Shown: positions 1-8,990 of the stretch, piece by piece
Position numbering within the stretch: the first letter of the stretch is position 1
Layout of the letters: each line of letters opens with the position of its first letter
NCBI GenBank assembly: GCA_910579705.1
Contig: CAJTUI010000007.1
Coordinates: forward strand, 1-64,000
DNA length: 64,000 nt
Direction: 5' to 3'
DNA from: an uncultured Christensenella sp.
GTDB lineage: Bacteria > Bacillota > Clostridia > Christensenellales > Borkfalkiaceae
Notes under the pieces: generated by a model
Told to the model about the DNA's origin: nothing
The model's input: the letters and a program-made list of their open reading frames with translations, nothing else
Databases searched by the model: none
Translations under genes and position numbers: made by a program

Positions 1-366
1 GAGGCCAAGGCGAAAAAGAGCCCCAAGCAGCTTGCGGAGGAGCAGGAAGAGGACGACAAGCGCGTTGCGCGTGAACTTCTCGCCGCGGGCAAGAGCGAGC
101 TTATCGGCAAGCCCATTCTTCCGATAGACAAAGAGGCGGTTACCGCCCCGCTCGGCAAGACCTATAACCGCGCGGACCTTAACAGGGTGTCGGAGGATAA
201 GGCAAAGCTCGGCGGAAGGATTGCCGATTACGAGAAACAGCACATAAACGACCCGCTGTACGCGGAGTATAATAAACTTTTTGCGGAGCGCGAAAAGGCG
301 TTGCAACAGCCCGAGGGCAAGAAAAACAAGAAGAAAAAGGTCAGCTCCGACAACCTTTTGAAATAA
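1..366 (+). CDS. C-terminal part of an unknown charged protein (5' end outside window)
   Basis: The frame is open from the first base and ends at TAA 364-366, leaving 121 residues of a protein whose start lies to the left. The visible part is very rich in Lys, Glu and Ala and should be soluble and largely helical. It ends in a poly-Lys stretch (GKKNKKKKVSS) followed by DNLLK. No catalytic motif, membrane segment or recognisable fold is visible, so I do not name a function. It is followed after 54 bases by a methyltransferase gene with its own ribosome site (AAAGGAGA, 403-410). A GC-rich inverted repeat GCCCGC-AGGC-GCGGGC (378-393) lies in the gap but lacks a T tract, so it is at most a weak attenuator or mRNA-stability hairpin. 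Confidence 0.7.
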   Translation, partial: EAKAKKSPKQLAEEQEEDDKRVARELLAAGKSELIGKPILPIDKEAVTAPLGKTYNRADLNRVSEDKAKLGGRIADYEKQHINDPLYAEYNKLFAEREKALQQPEGKKNKKKKVSSDNLLK

Positions 367-420
367 CTTCATAATCTGCCCGCAGGCGCGGGCTGTGCCC
401 GTAAAGGAGACGGTTCGGAA

Positions 421-1143
421 ATGGTAAATTCTTACTCTGCGCTGGGCAGATGGTTCGAATATTTAAACGACGACTGCGGCTATGAACAATGGTCGCAGTA
501 TTTAATTAAAACGCTCGAAGACGAGGGCGCGGGCGCGTTCGGGCTGGACATAGGTTGCGGGAACGGGTATTTTACGCGCGCGCTGATTAGGGCGGGATAC
601 CGCGTGACGGGCATAGATATTTCGGAGCGTATGCTCGACACTGCGCAACAAATTTCGCTTAAAGAGGGCGTGCGCACGGAATTTTTACTCGGCGATATAA
701 CCAAACTAAAACTGAATGTCAAAGCGGATTTCGCGATTGCGGTGAACGATTGCTTAAATTACGTGCCGCAGTCGAAACTCAAAACGGCGTTCTCGCGCGT
801 GGCCGCAAGCCTGAAAAAGGGCGGCGTGTTTGTCTTCGACGTCAGTTCGGAAACAAAGCTCAGAGAAATTGTCGGAAACAACCTTTTCGGCGAGGACAGG
901 GAGGAGATAACTTATCTGTGGTTCAATAAGCTCGGCGAAGACAGCGTTACTATGGATCTGACTATCTTCGAAAGACGGCAGGACGGAACTTACGCGCGTT
1001 ACGACGAGCGGCACGTCCAGTATATTCATTCGGAGGAAGGGATTATCGGGGCGCTGAGCGGGGCGGGGTTCTCCGTGCGTACGGAAGGCCACCTCGGCCA
1101 AGAAAAACGGGAGAGGATTAATTTTATCTGCAAAAGACTATGA
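421..1143 (+). CDS. Class I SAM-dependent methyltransferase
   Basis: A 240-residue cytoplasmic protein with a Rossmann-type methyltransferase core. The SAM-binding glycine loop is GLDIGCGNG at residues 41-49. The acidic end of strand 2 is in GIDIS (about 64-68), GDIT is at 91-94, and the post-motif strand reads VNDCLNYV (108-115). It belongs to the broad family of small-molecule or tRNA-type methyltransferases. The substrate cannot be read from the sequence. The start ATG has an AAAGGAGA ribosome site 10 bases upstream. The stop overlaps the hslO start by four bases (ATGA at 1140-1143), so the two are probably translationally coupled. A methyltransferase directly upstream of Hsp33 is familiar from Clostridia, but no functional link is established. 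Confidence 0.85.
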   Translation: MVNSYSALGRWFEYLNDDCGYEQWSQYLIKTLEDEGAGAFGLDIGCGNGYFTRALIRAGYRVTGIDISERMLDTAQQISLKEGVRTEFLLGDITKLKLNVKADFAIAVNDCLNYVPQSKLKTAFSRVAASLKKGGVFVFDVSSETKLREIVGNNLFGEDREEITYLWFNKLGEDSVTMDLTIFERRQDGTYARYDERHVQYIHSEEGIIGALSGAGFSVRTEGHLGQEKRERINFICKRL

Positions 1144-1964
1144 ACAAACTTCACAAGGCGCTTATTTACGATAATCAGGTTTCGCTTACCGTGCTTGAAA
1201 CGACGGAGATGGTGAACGACGCGGTGAAAACGCACGGGCTCGGCGAGGACGCCGCAAGGACGCTTGGCGGGTTTCTGACCTGCGCCGCATATATGGCGGG
1301 CTGTCTTAAAAACGACAGGGGCGCGGTTTCGCTGACGGTCAAGCCCGACGGCGACGCGGGCGCGGTCAGCGTTTCGGGCGATAAGAGTTTGCATATCCGC
1401 GGCTATATAGACGCGGAGTGCGGCGGCAGAATCGACGGAGGGTATCTCACCGTAATAAAGGACGACGGATTTTTCCGGCCGTTCATCGGCACGTGCGAGC
1501 TTAAAGGAAACGACGTTTCCGAAAACCTTATGCAGTACTACGACCAAAGCGAGCAGATTCCGACCGCGGTCGCCGTCGGCGTTAAAATGCGCGGCGGTAA
1601 GTGCGTTGCGGCTGGCGGCGTGGTTATGCAGCTTTTACCCGGTACCTCTCAGGAGAATATGGACAGGGCGGAAGAGCGTATGCAGGCGTTCGTCCACGCG
1701 GCGGACGTTGTGGAGAAGTACGGTGCGGACGGGATAGTGAAGGAGTTCTTTTCCGACGAGCTTAAAGACGGGCCCGCGTATTCGGCGTTCCCCGAATACA
1801 AGTGCAATTGCTCGCGCAAGAAAATAGAGGGGGTCATACTGCCGCTCGGCAGGGACGAACTGCACAAAATCATAGACGAAGAAGGCGCGGTCAAGGTGCA
1901 TTGCCATTACTGCAACACCGACTACGAATTTAACCGCGAAGATATTGACAAACTTTTTAATTGA
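1140..1964 (+). CDS. hslO: Hsp33 redox-regulated molecular chaperone
   Basis: A 274-residue Hsp33 protein, full length for the family. In the family, four C-terminal cysteines bind zinc when reduced. Oxidation releases the zinc, unfolds the linker and activates a holdase that protects proteins during oxidative or bleach stress. Here the switch is intact: Cys222 and Cys224 (CNC) and Cys255 and Cys258 (CHYC), a CXC-X30-CXXC arrangement. The N-terminal two thirds match the chaperone domain (for example TCAAYMAGCLKND and PGTSQENMDRAEERM). The gene overlaps the upstream methyltransferase by four bases and is followed three bases later by the TPR gene, so it lies mid-operon. Confidence 0.95.
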   Translation: MNKLHKALIYDNQVSLTVLETTEMVNDAVKTHGLGEDAARTLGGFLTCAAYMAGCLKNDRGAVSLTVKPDGDAGAVSVSGDKSLHIRGYIDAECGGRIDGGYLTVIKDDGFFRPFIGTCELKGNDVSENLMQYYDQSEQIPTAVAVGVKMRGGKCVAAGGVVMQLLPGTSQENMDRAEERMQAFVHAADVVEKYGADGIVKEFFSDELKDGPAYSAFPEYKCNCSRKKIEGVILPLGRDELHKIIDEEGAVKVHCHYCNTDYEFNREDIDKLFN

Positions 1965-1967
1965 CGT

Positions 1968-3626
1968 ATGAATAAAACGATAGGAATAGATTTAAGCAGC
2001 GACAGATTGTTGAACGTCGCCTCCGACCTTGTCGACAGGCACGACTATATCGGCGCGCTTAAAATGCTTAATAAAAATGCGGAGTTGAATTTCAACGACG
2101 AGGACGCGTATATGCTGTACGCGGAAATTTTCGACGATATAGGTCTTCACGAAAGGTGCGTAAACAACTGGTTCAGGTTTATGGACTGCGCCCTCGGCGA
2201 CGACCTTGTCGAGGCATACGAGGGGCTTGCCGTCGCGTATATGAACCTCGGCAACGAGCACTTTTCGGCGTACTATTACAACCAGCTTTTGATGTCTTCC
2301 GACGAAATAGACCCCGAAATGCGCGGCGAGATAATGAATTCGTTTTTAAGCCGCGACGAAAATCCGCTTAAATTCGTTTATCCGCCCGCAATCGCGGACT
2401 GCTCGGACGTTATGTCCGAGGGCGTGGACAAGATGCGCCGCGGCGATTACGACGCGGCTATCGACGAGTTCGAGAAGGTGGAGGAGGATAACCCGTCTTA
2501 CCTTTCTGCGAGGAACTATATCGCTATGTGCAACATCATAAGCGACAGGTGCGAACAGGCGGAGGCGGAGTGTCTTGCCGTGCTCAGGAAAAACCCCGAC
2601 AGCGTGCAGGCGCTTACGACGCTGGCCGCGGTCAGGACGGAGCAGAAAAAGAGCGAGGAGAGCAGGGAGCTTGCGCGCAGGCTTTTAAAGCTGGACGTAA
2701 ATGGAACGGACGATATTTACAAGATAGCCACGGTGTGCTGTGAAAACAAGATGCACGAGGAGGCGTTCAATCTTTTCAAAAAACTCGAAGGCGAGATGCG
2801 TTACGACAGCTCCGTGCTGTTTTTCAAGGCGGTTTCGGCCTTTAACTGCGGCAGATACGAAGACTGTTTCGAGGCGTTCGACAGGCTTATAACGCTCAAA
2901 CCCGAGGCAGTTATCGCCAAATACCACTACGACGCGGCGCGTTCGGCGGCGGAAAGCGGCGAAACCAAGGAAATGAGCTATTTTTACCGTATGCCGCAGG
3001 AGGAGCGGGAGGCCTCGCTCAAACTGCTTGCGGCGTGCACCAAGCTTACGAACGCCCAGTCCGAAAAACTTTTCGCCGAGGTCGATATAACCGACTGCGT
3101 GCTGTGGTGTTTCGACGAAACGGAAGGCTCGGGCGAAAGCGAGTTACAGCTTCTTGCGTCCGTCTGCGCGGTGAAGGCAGGGCTTGACAATCTGCTCCGC
3201 GATACTTTATTGAACGCTTTTTTATCGGACGGACTCAAAGTCAAGATACTCACGCTGATAGGCGAGCGCAACGAGGACAACACTTTCGGCGTGGTATTAT
3301 GCCACCTCTATAAAAAAGTGGCGTTCCGCGCTCTTAATCTGGGCAGACTTAAACGCAAAAACTTTTTAAGGGCGTACGCAACGCTTACGGCGCATTTCGG
3401 AATAATAGACATAGCCAACGGCGAGGCGTTCGCCTGCGCGGCCGAAAAGCTTTATAAAAAACTGGAAGAAGACGGCAGGCTTGCTGCGGCGTCCAACTGC
3501 GACGCGCTGTGCGCCGCTATATATCATCTGTCGGGCGTGTCCGAACCCGACGTCAGGCGCGATAAGCTCGCCTCGTTCTTCGACGCGGACGAGAAAAAAA
3601 TTTCCGCATTGCTGGGGGATAAATGA
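1968..3626 (+). CDS. Tetratricopeptide-repeat protein
   Basis: A 552-residue, all-helical, presumably cytoplasmic protein with no signal peptide. Residues about 15-110 contain degenerate TPR helices. A clearer array occupies about 150-340, with the pattern GDYDAAIDEFEKV, then NPDSVQALTTLAAV, HEEAFNLFKKLEG and GRYEDCFEAFDRLITLKPE. TPR arrays usually serve as protein-protein scaffolds. No enzyme domain is visible. The C-terminal 200 residues remain helical without a recognisable motif. It starts three bases after hslO with no clear Shine-Dalgarno site, suggesting coupling to hslO translation. Its stop overlaps the next start by four bases, so the partner may be the 279-residue protein that follows. 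Confidence 0.8.
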   Translation: MNKTIGIDLSSDRLLNVASDLVDRHDYIGALKMLNKNAELNFNDEDAYMLYAEIFDDIGLHERCVNNWFRFMDCALGDDLVEAYEGLAVAYMNLGNEHFSAYYYNQLLMSSDEIDPEMRGEIMNSFLSRDENPLKFVYPPAIADCSDVMSEGVDKMRRGDYDAAIDEFEKVEEDNPSYLSARNYIAMCNIISDRCEQAEAECLAVLRKNPDSVQALTTLAAVRTEQKKSEESRELARRLLKLDVNGTDDIYKIATVCCENKMHEEAFNLFKKLEGEMRYDSSVLFFKAVSAFNCGRYEDCFEAFDRLITLKPEAVIAKYHYDAARSAAESGETKEMSYFYRMPQEEREASLKLLAACTKLTNAQSEKLFAEVDITDCVLWCFDETEGSGESELQLLASVCAVKAGLDNLLRDTLLNAFLSDGLKVKILTLIGERNEDNTFGVVLCHLYKKVAFRALNLGRLKRKNFLRAYATLTAHFGIIDIANGEAFACAAEKLYKKLEEDGRLAAASNCDALCAAIYHLSGVSEPDVRRDKLASFFDADEKKISALLGDK

Positions 3627-4462
3627 AACTTTACGATTTCGACGGTATGTTTGATAAAAAGCTTACGGATTTCATATCCGCGAACGTGGGCAAGTATACC
3701 GAAAGCGAGTGGGAGGATATTATCCCGCGCCTTTATAAAAAGTTCGGCGATACGCCTATAAAGTCGGTCGGGGATACCCCCAACGGTTTCTATGCAAAAA
3801 TGACGGACGAAGAGCTTGTAAAAGCGCTTTGCACGCATTTAAAACAGGGCGTGCCCGTTTCGGAGTTTCTCTGCAAGGCGATAGAGGGCAGAAACGCCGT
3901 CAAACTTCTGTTGCCCCTCCTTGACGGCAGCGAGCAGGAGCGGGAGTACGCGGTAAACCTTATAGGTTCGGCCGATTGCGCCATACAAAAGTATATGGAT
4001 ATGCTCGTTTCTCCCGACTGCGGCGAGGAGCTGAAAAACAGCCTTGTGGACTTTATCAAGGAAAAGGCCGACCTTGCGGCGCAGAGGGCGGTGGAATATT
4101 ACGAACGCGGCGTCGAGCGGGAGTTTATGCTGGAAATAATGTCGCGCTCGGTTGTGCGTTCGGACAAAATTTTCGATATACTTATCAAGGAGTTTCGCGG
4201 CGACTCGGAAAACGTGCCTATGCACGCAAGCTATCTTGCCGCTTACGGCGACGAGCGCGCGCTCGAATATCTTCTGGACAAGATAGACGAGGACGGGATA
4301 AGTTTCATAGAATACAAAGAGCTGTTGCTTGCAATCGAAAGCCTCGGCGGAACGTACGACAAACAGCGCGATTTTTCGAACGACCCGTACTATGCTATGT
4401 TTAAAACGCGCGAAGTTTCCGCAACCGATATTTTCGGCGGCGCGGACGGGAAAAAGGGATAA
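3623..4462 (+). CDS. Helical repeat (HEAT-like) protein of unknown function
   Basis: A 279-residue protein predicted to be entirely helical. Repeated units of roughly 30-35 residues, such as AVKLLLPLLDGSEQEREYAV and DERALEYLLDKIDEDG, resemble HEAT or PBS-lyase-type alpha-solenoid helices, but the match is loose. There is no signal peptide, membrane segment or catalytic motif. It overlaps the TPR gene by four bases (ATGA at 3623-3626) and closes the operon just before a strong bidirectional terminator. Two consecutive alpha-solenoid proteins behind Hsp33 suggest a scaffold or chaperone-associated pair. That is inference from position only. Confidence 0.65.
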   Translation: MKLYDFDGMFDKKLTDFISANVGKYTESEWEDIIPRLYKKFGDTPIKSVGDTPNGFYAKMTDEELVKALCTHLKQGVPVSEFLCKAIEGRNAVKLLLPLLDGSEQEREYAVNLIGSADCAIQKYMDMLVSPDCGEELKNSLVDFIKEKADLAAQRAVEYYERGVEREFMLEIMSRSVVRSDKIFDILIKEFRGDSENVPMHASYLAAYGDERALEYLLDKIDEDGISFIEYKELLLAIESLGGTYDKQRDFSNDPYYAMFKTREVSATDIFGGADGKKG

Positions 4463-4525
4463 AGACGAGAGGGGGAGAGCGGCGCTTTTATGATAAACCA
4501 AAGCACGCTTCTATATTAAACAAAT

Positions 4526-4560
4526 AAAACGCGGCTCCGAATCGAGCCGCGTTTTTTATT
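4526..4560. terminator. Bidirectional intrinsic terminator between convergent operons
   Basis: The stem AAAACGCGGCTC (4526-4537) pairs perfectly with GAGCCGCGTTTT (4544-4555) across a six-base loop. A T run follows on the plus strand, and the matching A run supplies a T tract on the minus strand. It lies between the convergent helical-repeat gene and mnmG and can serve both. Confidence 0.9.
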
Positions 4561-6412
4561 TTCTCGTTGCAAGCCATACGATAAGCACCGTCACGTCCGC
4601 GGGGTTCACGCCGTATATGCGCCCTGCCTGACCAAGCGTCAGGGGGCGCACGCGTTTCAGCCGTTCGCGCGCTTCAAGCCTCAATCCCTGTATCTTGTCG
4701 TAATCTATATCGGGCGGAAGGGCTTTTTCTTCCAGCTTTTTCGCTTTCTCGATCTGTTGCGCGTTCTTTTTGAGATAGCCTTCGTACTTGACCGTGGATT
4801 CCGCGGTCTTTATTATCTGTTGCGGAAAATCCTTTAATATCCCGAACGCGCCGCACAAATCTTTAAGCGTTGCGCCTCGGCGGATAAGGTCTGCGTAAGT
4901 CGCGCTTGCTTTGCCCGTAATGCCGCGCCCGCGCATAAACTCCTGCGCGCGCGCTCTGTCGGCGCGGCCGTCGAGAATTTTAAGCGCCTCGGCAAGTTGT
5001 CTTTTACGCGTTTCGAAACAGTTTCTGCGTTCGGCGGTGTAAAGCGGGGTGTCGGCTATCTTGGGCGTAAGCCTGAAATCCGCCGTGCCCTGCCTTAAAT
5101 TAATCGCGTATTCCGCGCGGGAAGTCATCATACGGTAGGGCTCTTCCGTGCCCTTGGTCGTCAGATCGTCAATCATAACGCCTATATACGCCTCGCTCCT
5201 GTCAAGGATAAACGGCGGCTTGCCCAGTATGGCGTACGCGGCGTTTAGGCCCGCGATAAGCCCCTGAGCGGCGGCCTCTTCATAGCCCGAAGTGCCGTTA
5301 ATCTGGCCCGCGGTGTAAAGGCCTTTAACCTTCTTGAATTCGAGCGTGGGATAAACGTCCAGCGTGTCGATGCAGTCGTATTCTATTGCGTAAGCGTAGC
5401 GCATAATATCGCAATTCTCCAATCCGCGCACGGACCTGTACATTTCAACCTGCACGTCGTGCGGCATAGAGGAGGACATACCCTGAACGTATACTTCGTT
5501 TGTGTCCACACCCTCGGGTTCTATAAAAATCTGGTGCCGTTCCTTGTCGGAAAACCGCACTACTTTCGTTTCGACGGACGGGCAGTAGCGGGGGCCGGTG
5601 GAGCTTATGCCGCCGTTGTACAGCGGCGAACGGTCAAGGTTGTCGAGTATTATTTTATGCGTTTCCGCATTGGTATAGGTCAGGTGGCAGACCCGACTGT
5701 TTTGCGGCGTTCCGCTCAGGAACGAAAACGCGGGCACGTCGTCGCCGCCCTCCTGAACCTGACATTTATCAAAATCTACCGAGCGCGCGTCAAGCCGTGC
5801 GGGCGTGCCCGTCTTGAACCGCCGCACGTTGAACCCGAGCTTAATAAGGTTTTCGGTAAGCATAGTCGCAGCCGCAAAGCCCGAAGGCCCGCTCTTCTGG
5901 CGCAGTTCGCCCGTAACCGTTTCGGCGTTCAGGTAAACGCCCGTCGCTATAATAACCGCTTTCGCATAGAGTATGCCGCCGTAGGAAGTGAGAACGCCGC
6001 TCACCTTTCCGCCGTCGGTTAAAATCTCCGCCGCCTCGCCCTGAACTATTCTCAGGTTGTCGCAATTTTCCAGCGTGCGTTTCATTTCGCGGTGGTAAGC
6101 GTTTTTGTCGCACTGGCATCTCAATGACTGCACGGCCTCGCCCTTGCCCTCGTTGAGCATACGCATCTGTATGGCGGTTTTGTCGGCGTTACGCGCCATT
6201 TCTCCGCCCAGCGCGTCAATCTCGCGGACGAGGTGGCCTTTGGCCGTCCCGCCAATGGAGGGGTTGCAGGCCATAAACGCAATGCTGTCGAGGTTGAGCG
6301 TCAGCACCGCGGTTTTAAGCCCCAGCCTTGCGCAGACAAGCGCGGCCTCGCACCCCGCGTGGCCCGCGCCTATAACTACGGTATCGAATTGTCCTTCGCA
6401 GAAAGTTGTCAT
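4556..6412 (-). CDS. mnmG: tRNA uridine-5-carboxymethylaminomethyl modification enzyme MnmG (GidA)
   Basis: The 618-residue FAD- and NADH-dependent subunit of the MnmE-MnmG complex, which modifies the wobble uridine of several tRNAs. The dinucleotide-binding GAGHAG is at residues 15-20. Family signatures such as PRYCPSVETKV and TAGQINGTSGYEEAAAQG are present, and the C-terminal helical MnmE-contact region is complete. The frame is open another 79 codons upstream. I place the start at ATG 6412 because the family begins here (MTTFCEGQFDTVVIGAG) and the extension is a basic, unconserved stretch running into dnaA. The stop lies in the shared terminator. It sits 56 bases behind dnaA on the same strand and is probably cotranscribed with it. 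Confidence 0.95.
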   Translation of the reverse strand: MTTFCEGQFDTVVIGAGHAGCEAALVCARLGLKTAVLTLNLDSIAFMACNPSIGGTAKGHLVREIDALGGEMARNADKTAIQMRMLNEGKGEAVQSLRCQCDKNAYHREMKRTLENCDNLRIVQGEAAEILTDGGKVSGVLTSYGGILYAKAVIIATGVYLNAETVTGELRQKSGPSGFAAATMLTENLIKLGFNVRRFKTGTPARLDARSVDFDKCQVQEGGDDVPAFSFLSGTPQNSRVCHLTYTNAETHKIILDNLDRSPLYNGGISSTGPRYCPSVETKVVRFSDKERHQIFIEPEGVDTNEVYVQGMSSSMPHDVQVEMYRSVRGLENCDIMRYAYAIEYDCIDTLDVYPTLEFKKVKGLYTAGQINGTSGYEEAAAQGLIAGLNAAYAILGKPPFILDRSEAYIGVMIDDLTTKGTEEPYRMMTSRAEYAINLRQGTADFRLTPKIADTPLYTAERRNCFETRKRQLAEALKILDGRADRARAQEFMRGRGITGKASATYADLIRRGATLKDLCGAFGILKDFPQQIIKTAESTVKYEGYLKKNAQQIEKAKKLEEKALPPDIDYDKIQGLRLEARERLKRVRPLTLGQAGRIYGVNPADVTVLIVWLATRK

Positions 6413-6468
6413 ATATAACCGACCGCGCGGGCAAAATAACTTTGCACGCGCGCCTTGATTACGGAATT

Positions 6469-7818
6469 TTATTTTTTTAAAACTATGTTTTTTATGTCGT
6501 CCACGTCTTTTGCTATCTTGTCGTTCACGCGGCACATCTCGTCCACCTTGTCGCGCGAATATAGAATAGTGGTGTGGTCGCGCCCGCCGAGCACCTTGCC
6601 TATCGAGATAAGCGGGAGCGAAAGCAGCTCGCACATAAGATAACAGCAAATCTGGCGCGGGATTACAATTTCCTTTTTCTTGCTCTTTCCGACCAGATCG
6701 TGCTTGGAGATTTTATAGTAAGAAGTGACCGCCGCAATAACGCTCTCGGGCGTGATTTCTTCTTTCCCCGGTTCGGACACGGCCTCGTTCAGCGCGCTCT
6801 TCGCAAGCGCGACGGTAATCGGCTCCTCGTGCAGTTTGGACGCGAATATGACCTTGGTAAGCCTGCCTTCCAGCGTCCTCACGTCGTCGCCCGAGTCCTG
6901 CGCAAGGAAGGAAAGCACGTCGTCGGGGACGTGGCATTTCTTCTCGAAAGCCTTGCGTTTTAAAATGGCGATTTTCGTTTCGAAGCTGGGCGGCTGGATA
7001 TCGAAAAGCAGTCCGCCCGAAAATCTCGTCCTCAACCTCTCTTCCAGCGCGGTAAGCTCCTTGGGCGGGTGGTCGGAGGAAATGACTATCTGCTTGCCCT
7101 TGGAAACAAGCTCGTTAAACGTGTGGAAAAACTCTTCCTGAACGGCCTTTTTGTTTTCTATGAACTGAATGTCGTCAATAATGAGAACGTCGGCGTTGCG
7201 GTAGTACAGCCTGAGCTTTATGCCCCTGTCGCGCGCGTCGGGCCCGCGGCCCGTGAACATATTGTCTATAATTTCGTTTACGAACTGCTCGCAGGTGACG
7301 TATATGACTTTCAGGTTGGGCTTGTCCTTTACAATCTTGTTTGCGATTGCCTGAATCAAATGCGTTTTCCCCAGTCCCGTGCCGCCGTAAATGAAGAGCG
7401 GGTTGTAAGTGCCCGCGGGGTCGTTGGCAACCGAAAGCGCCGCGGCGTGAACGAACTCGTTGTTTTTACCAACGACGAAACTGTCGAACGTGTACTTGGG
7501 GTCGAGGTTGGCGGGCGGGGAGTAGCTCTCCTCGTCGGGCGCGTTGTAGGCGAACCGTTCGCTGCCCTCGACTTTGAGGCGGAAATCGGTAAGCCCCACG
7601 TCGGCCTTGATAATCGCCTCGCGCATTTTTTCGGCGAGAGTGCCCGTGATATATTTTGCAAAACTCTCCGTGGGCGTTTCCAGCACGATGAACCGTCCGT
7701 CTATATCTACGGGCACAAGCTTTTCGATATAGGTGGTGTAGTTGATATGCGAAACAAGTTCCTGCATTTTTTGCTTTATGGGGTTGTATAAAAAGTCAAA
7801 ATTACCCTTTTCTGCCAT
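6469..7818 (-). CDS. dnaA: Chromosomal replication initiator protein DnaA
   Basis: A 449-residue DnaA, the AAA+ ATPase that opens the replication origin. Walker A GGTGLGKT is at residues 145-152 and Walker B is in VLIIDDIQF (about 211-219). The C-terminal DNA-binding domain has the DnaA signature GGRDHTTILYSRDKV. The frame can be extended to a TTG at 7875, but ATG 7818 fits the family start (MAEKGNF), and an AAAGGA precedes it at a longish spacing of about 14 bases. The gene is divergent from recF and upstream of mnmG. dnaN, usually dnaA's immediate partner, is absent. Minus-strand TATAAT-like sequences occur at 7864-7869, but I found no convincing -35 box. Confidence 0.96.
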   Translation of the reverse strand: MAEKGNFDFLYNPIKQKMQELVSHINYTTYIEKLVPVDIDGRFIVLETPTESFAKYITGTLAEKMREAIIKADVGLTDFRLKVEGSERFAYNAPDEESYSPPANLDPKYTFDSFVVGKNNEFVHAAALSVANDPAGTYNPLFIYGGTGLGKTHLIQAIANKIVKDKPNLKVIYVTCEQFVNEIIDNMFTGRGPDARDRGIKLRLYYRNADVLIIDDIQFIENKKAVQEEFFHTFNELVSKGKQIVISSDHPPKELTALEERLRTRFSGGLLFDIQPPSFETKIAILKRKAFEKKCHVPDDVLSFLAQDSGDDVRTLEGRLTKVIFASKLHEEPITVALAKSALNEAVSEPGKEEITPESVIAAVTSYYKISKHDLVGKSKKKEIVIPRQICCYLMCELLSLPLISIGKVLGGRDHTTILYSRDKVDEMCRVNDKIAKDVDDIKNIVLKK

Positions 7819-7836
7819 AATTGCGCCGTTAATCCT

Positions 7837-7865
7837 TTGAGTTTTTGCAAAAATTTTGTTATAAT
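7837..7865 (+). promoter_or_regulatory. sigma-A promoter for recF in the dnaA-recF divergent region
   Basis: TTGAGT (7837-7842), a 17-base spacer and TATAAT (7860-7865), predicting transcription from about 7872. The 89-base gap 7819-7907 is AT-rich and must also hold the dnaA promoter. No DnaA box resembling TTATCCACA was seen in it, so there is no sign that this gap is an origin. Confidence 0.7.
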
Positions 7866-7907
7866 TATAATACAAGTTGCAATTAAAATAAAGTGTTTTT
7901 TAGATAA

Positions 7908-8990
7908 ATGCGGATAAAAAATTTAAAATTAAAAAATTTCAGAAATTACGAGGACGAAAGCGTAGACTTCTCGGCGGGGCTGAACGTGCTTTTCGGCAGG
8001 AACGCGCAGGGTAAAACCAACTGCGCGGAGGCGGTGTTTTACCTTTGCACGGGCACTTCGCCGCGCTGCCGCCGCGATAAACAGCTGATACGCCACGGCG
8101 CGGCCGCGGCGGAAATTTCCGCGCTTGCCGAGGGACTTTACGGCGAGGTCGAGATTTCCGCGCGCATAACCGAGGGCGGGCGCGAGGTAAGGATTAACGG
8201 CAACAAGATAACGCGCAACGCCGACATTCTCGGCAATATATTCAGCGTGTTTTTCTCCCCGCACGAGCTGAGGCTCATTCAGGACGGCCCCGACGAGCGG
8301 CGCAGGTTTTTAAACGTGTCTATATCCCAGCTTTCGAGGCCGTACTACGTCGCGCTTATGCGTTACAATAAAATTCTCGAACAGCGCAACAATCTCCTCA
8401 AAAACAGGGATTTGGGTATGGTTTACGAAACCCTGCCCGTCTGGGACGAGCAGCTTTGCAAGTACGCGGCGGTGATTGCGTTCAAGCGCGCGGAGTACGC
8501 GGATATGCTTTCGCCCGTCGCGCAGGGCATACACGCGGAGCTTACGGACGGAGCGGAAAAGCTTGAAATTTCGCCCGAAAAGAAATATAAGGGCGACGAG
8601 AAACAGCTTGCTACCCGATTGTTTGACGAGCTGTCCGCAAACTACGACAGGGATATACGGCTGGGTTTCACGGCGTCGGGGCCGCACCGCGACGATCTGG
8701 ATATAGTAATCGACGGAACGGACGCGAAAACGTTCGCCTCGCAGGGGCAGACGCGTACGGCCGCGCTGTCGATAAAGCTTGCGGAAGTGGAGATCTTCAA
8801 AAAGCTTTCGGGCGAATATCCAGTGCTCATTCTCGACGACGTTATGAGCGAGCTGGACTTGCCGCGCCGCAAAAAGCTTGCCGCGCGCACGAGCGGGTTG
8901 CAGACCATACTCACCTGCACGCACGCGGAGCGCGTTCTCTACGGCAGAGAGGTCAATAAAATACGCATAGAGGGCGGTAAGATAAAATGA
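7908..8990 (+). CDS. recF: DNA replication and repair protein RecF
   Basis: A 360-residue SMC-like ABC ATPase that helps load RecA at single-strand gaps with RecO and RecR. Walker A GRNAQGKT is at residues 30-37, the ABC signature SQGQTRTA at about 278-285, and Walker B VLILDD at about 306-311. The length is normal. The start at ATG 7908 is fixed by the conserved opening (MRIKNLKLKNFRNY). No clear Shine-Dalgarno precedes it, although the predicted leader is about 35 bases. It is the first gene of recF-PHP-VanW. Its stop overlaps the PHP gene by four bases (ATGA at 8987-8990). Confidence 0.95.
   Translation: MRIKNLKLKNFRNYEDESVDFSAGLNVLFGRNAQGKTNCAEAVFYLCTGTSPRCRRDKQLIRHGAAAAEISALAEGLYGEVEISARITEGGREVRINGNKITRNADILGNIFSVFFSPHELRLIQDGPDERRRFLNVSISQLSRPYYVALMRYNKILEQRNNLLKNRDLGMVYETLPVWDEQLCKYAAVIAFKRAEYADMLSPVAQGIHAELTDGAEKLEISPEKKYKGDEKQLATRLFDELSANYDRDIRLGFTASGPHRDDLDIVIDGTDAKTFASQGQTRTAALSIKLAEVEIFKKLSGEYPVLILDDVMSELDLPRRKKLAARTSGLQTILTCTHAERVLYGREVNKIRIEGGKIK

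Noticed and set aside
6413..6649. N-terminal extension of MnmG to 6649
   Set aside because: The basic stretch is unlike MnmG and overlaps the dnaA coding end. The family start is at 6412.
7819..7907. Chromosomal origin in the dnaA-recF gap
   Set aside because: The gap is only 89 bases, without DnaA-box matches or an unwinding element. Its AT content is explained by divergent promoters.
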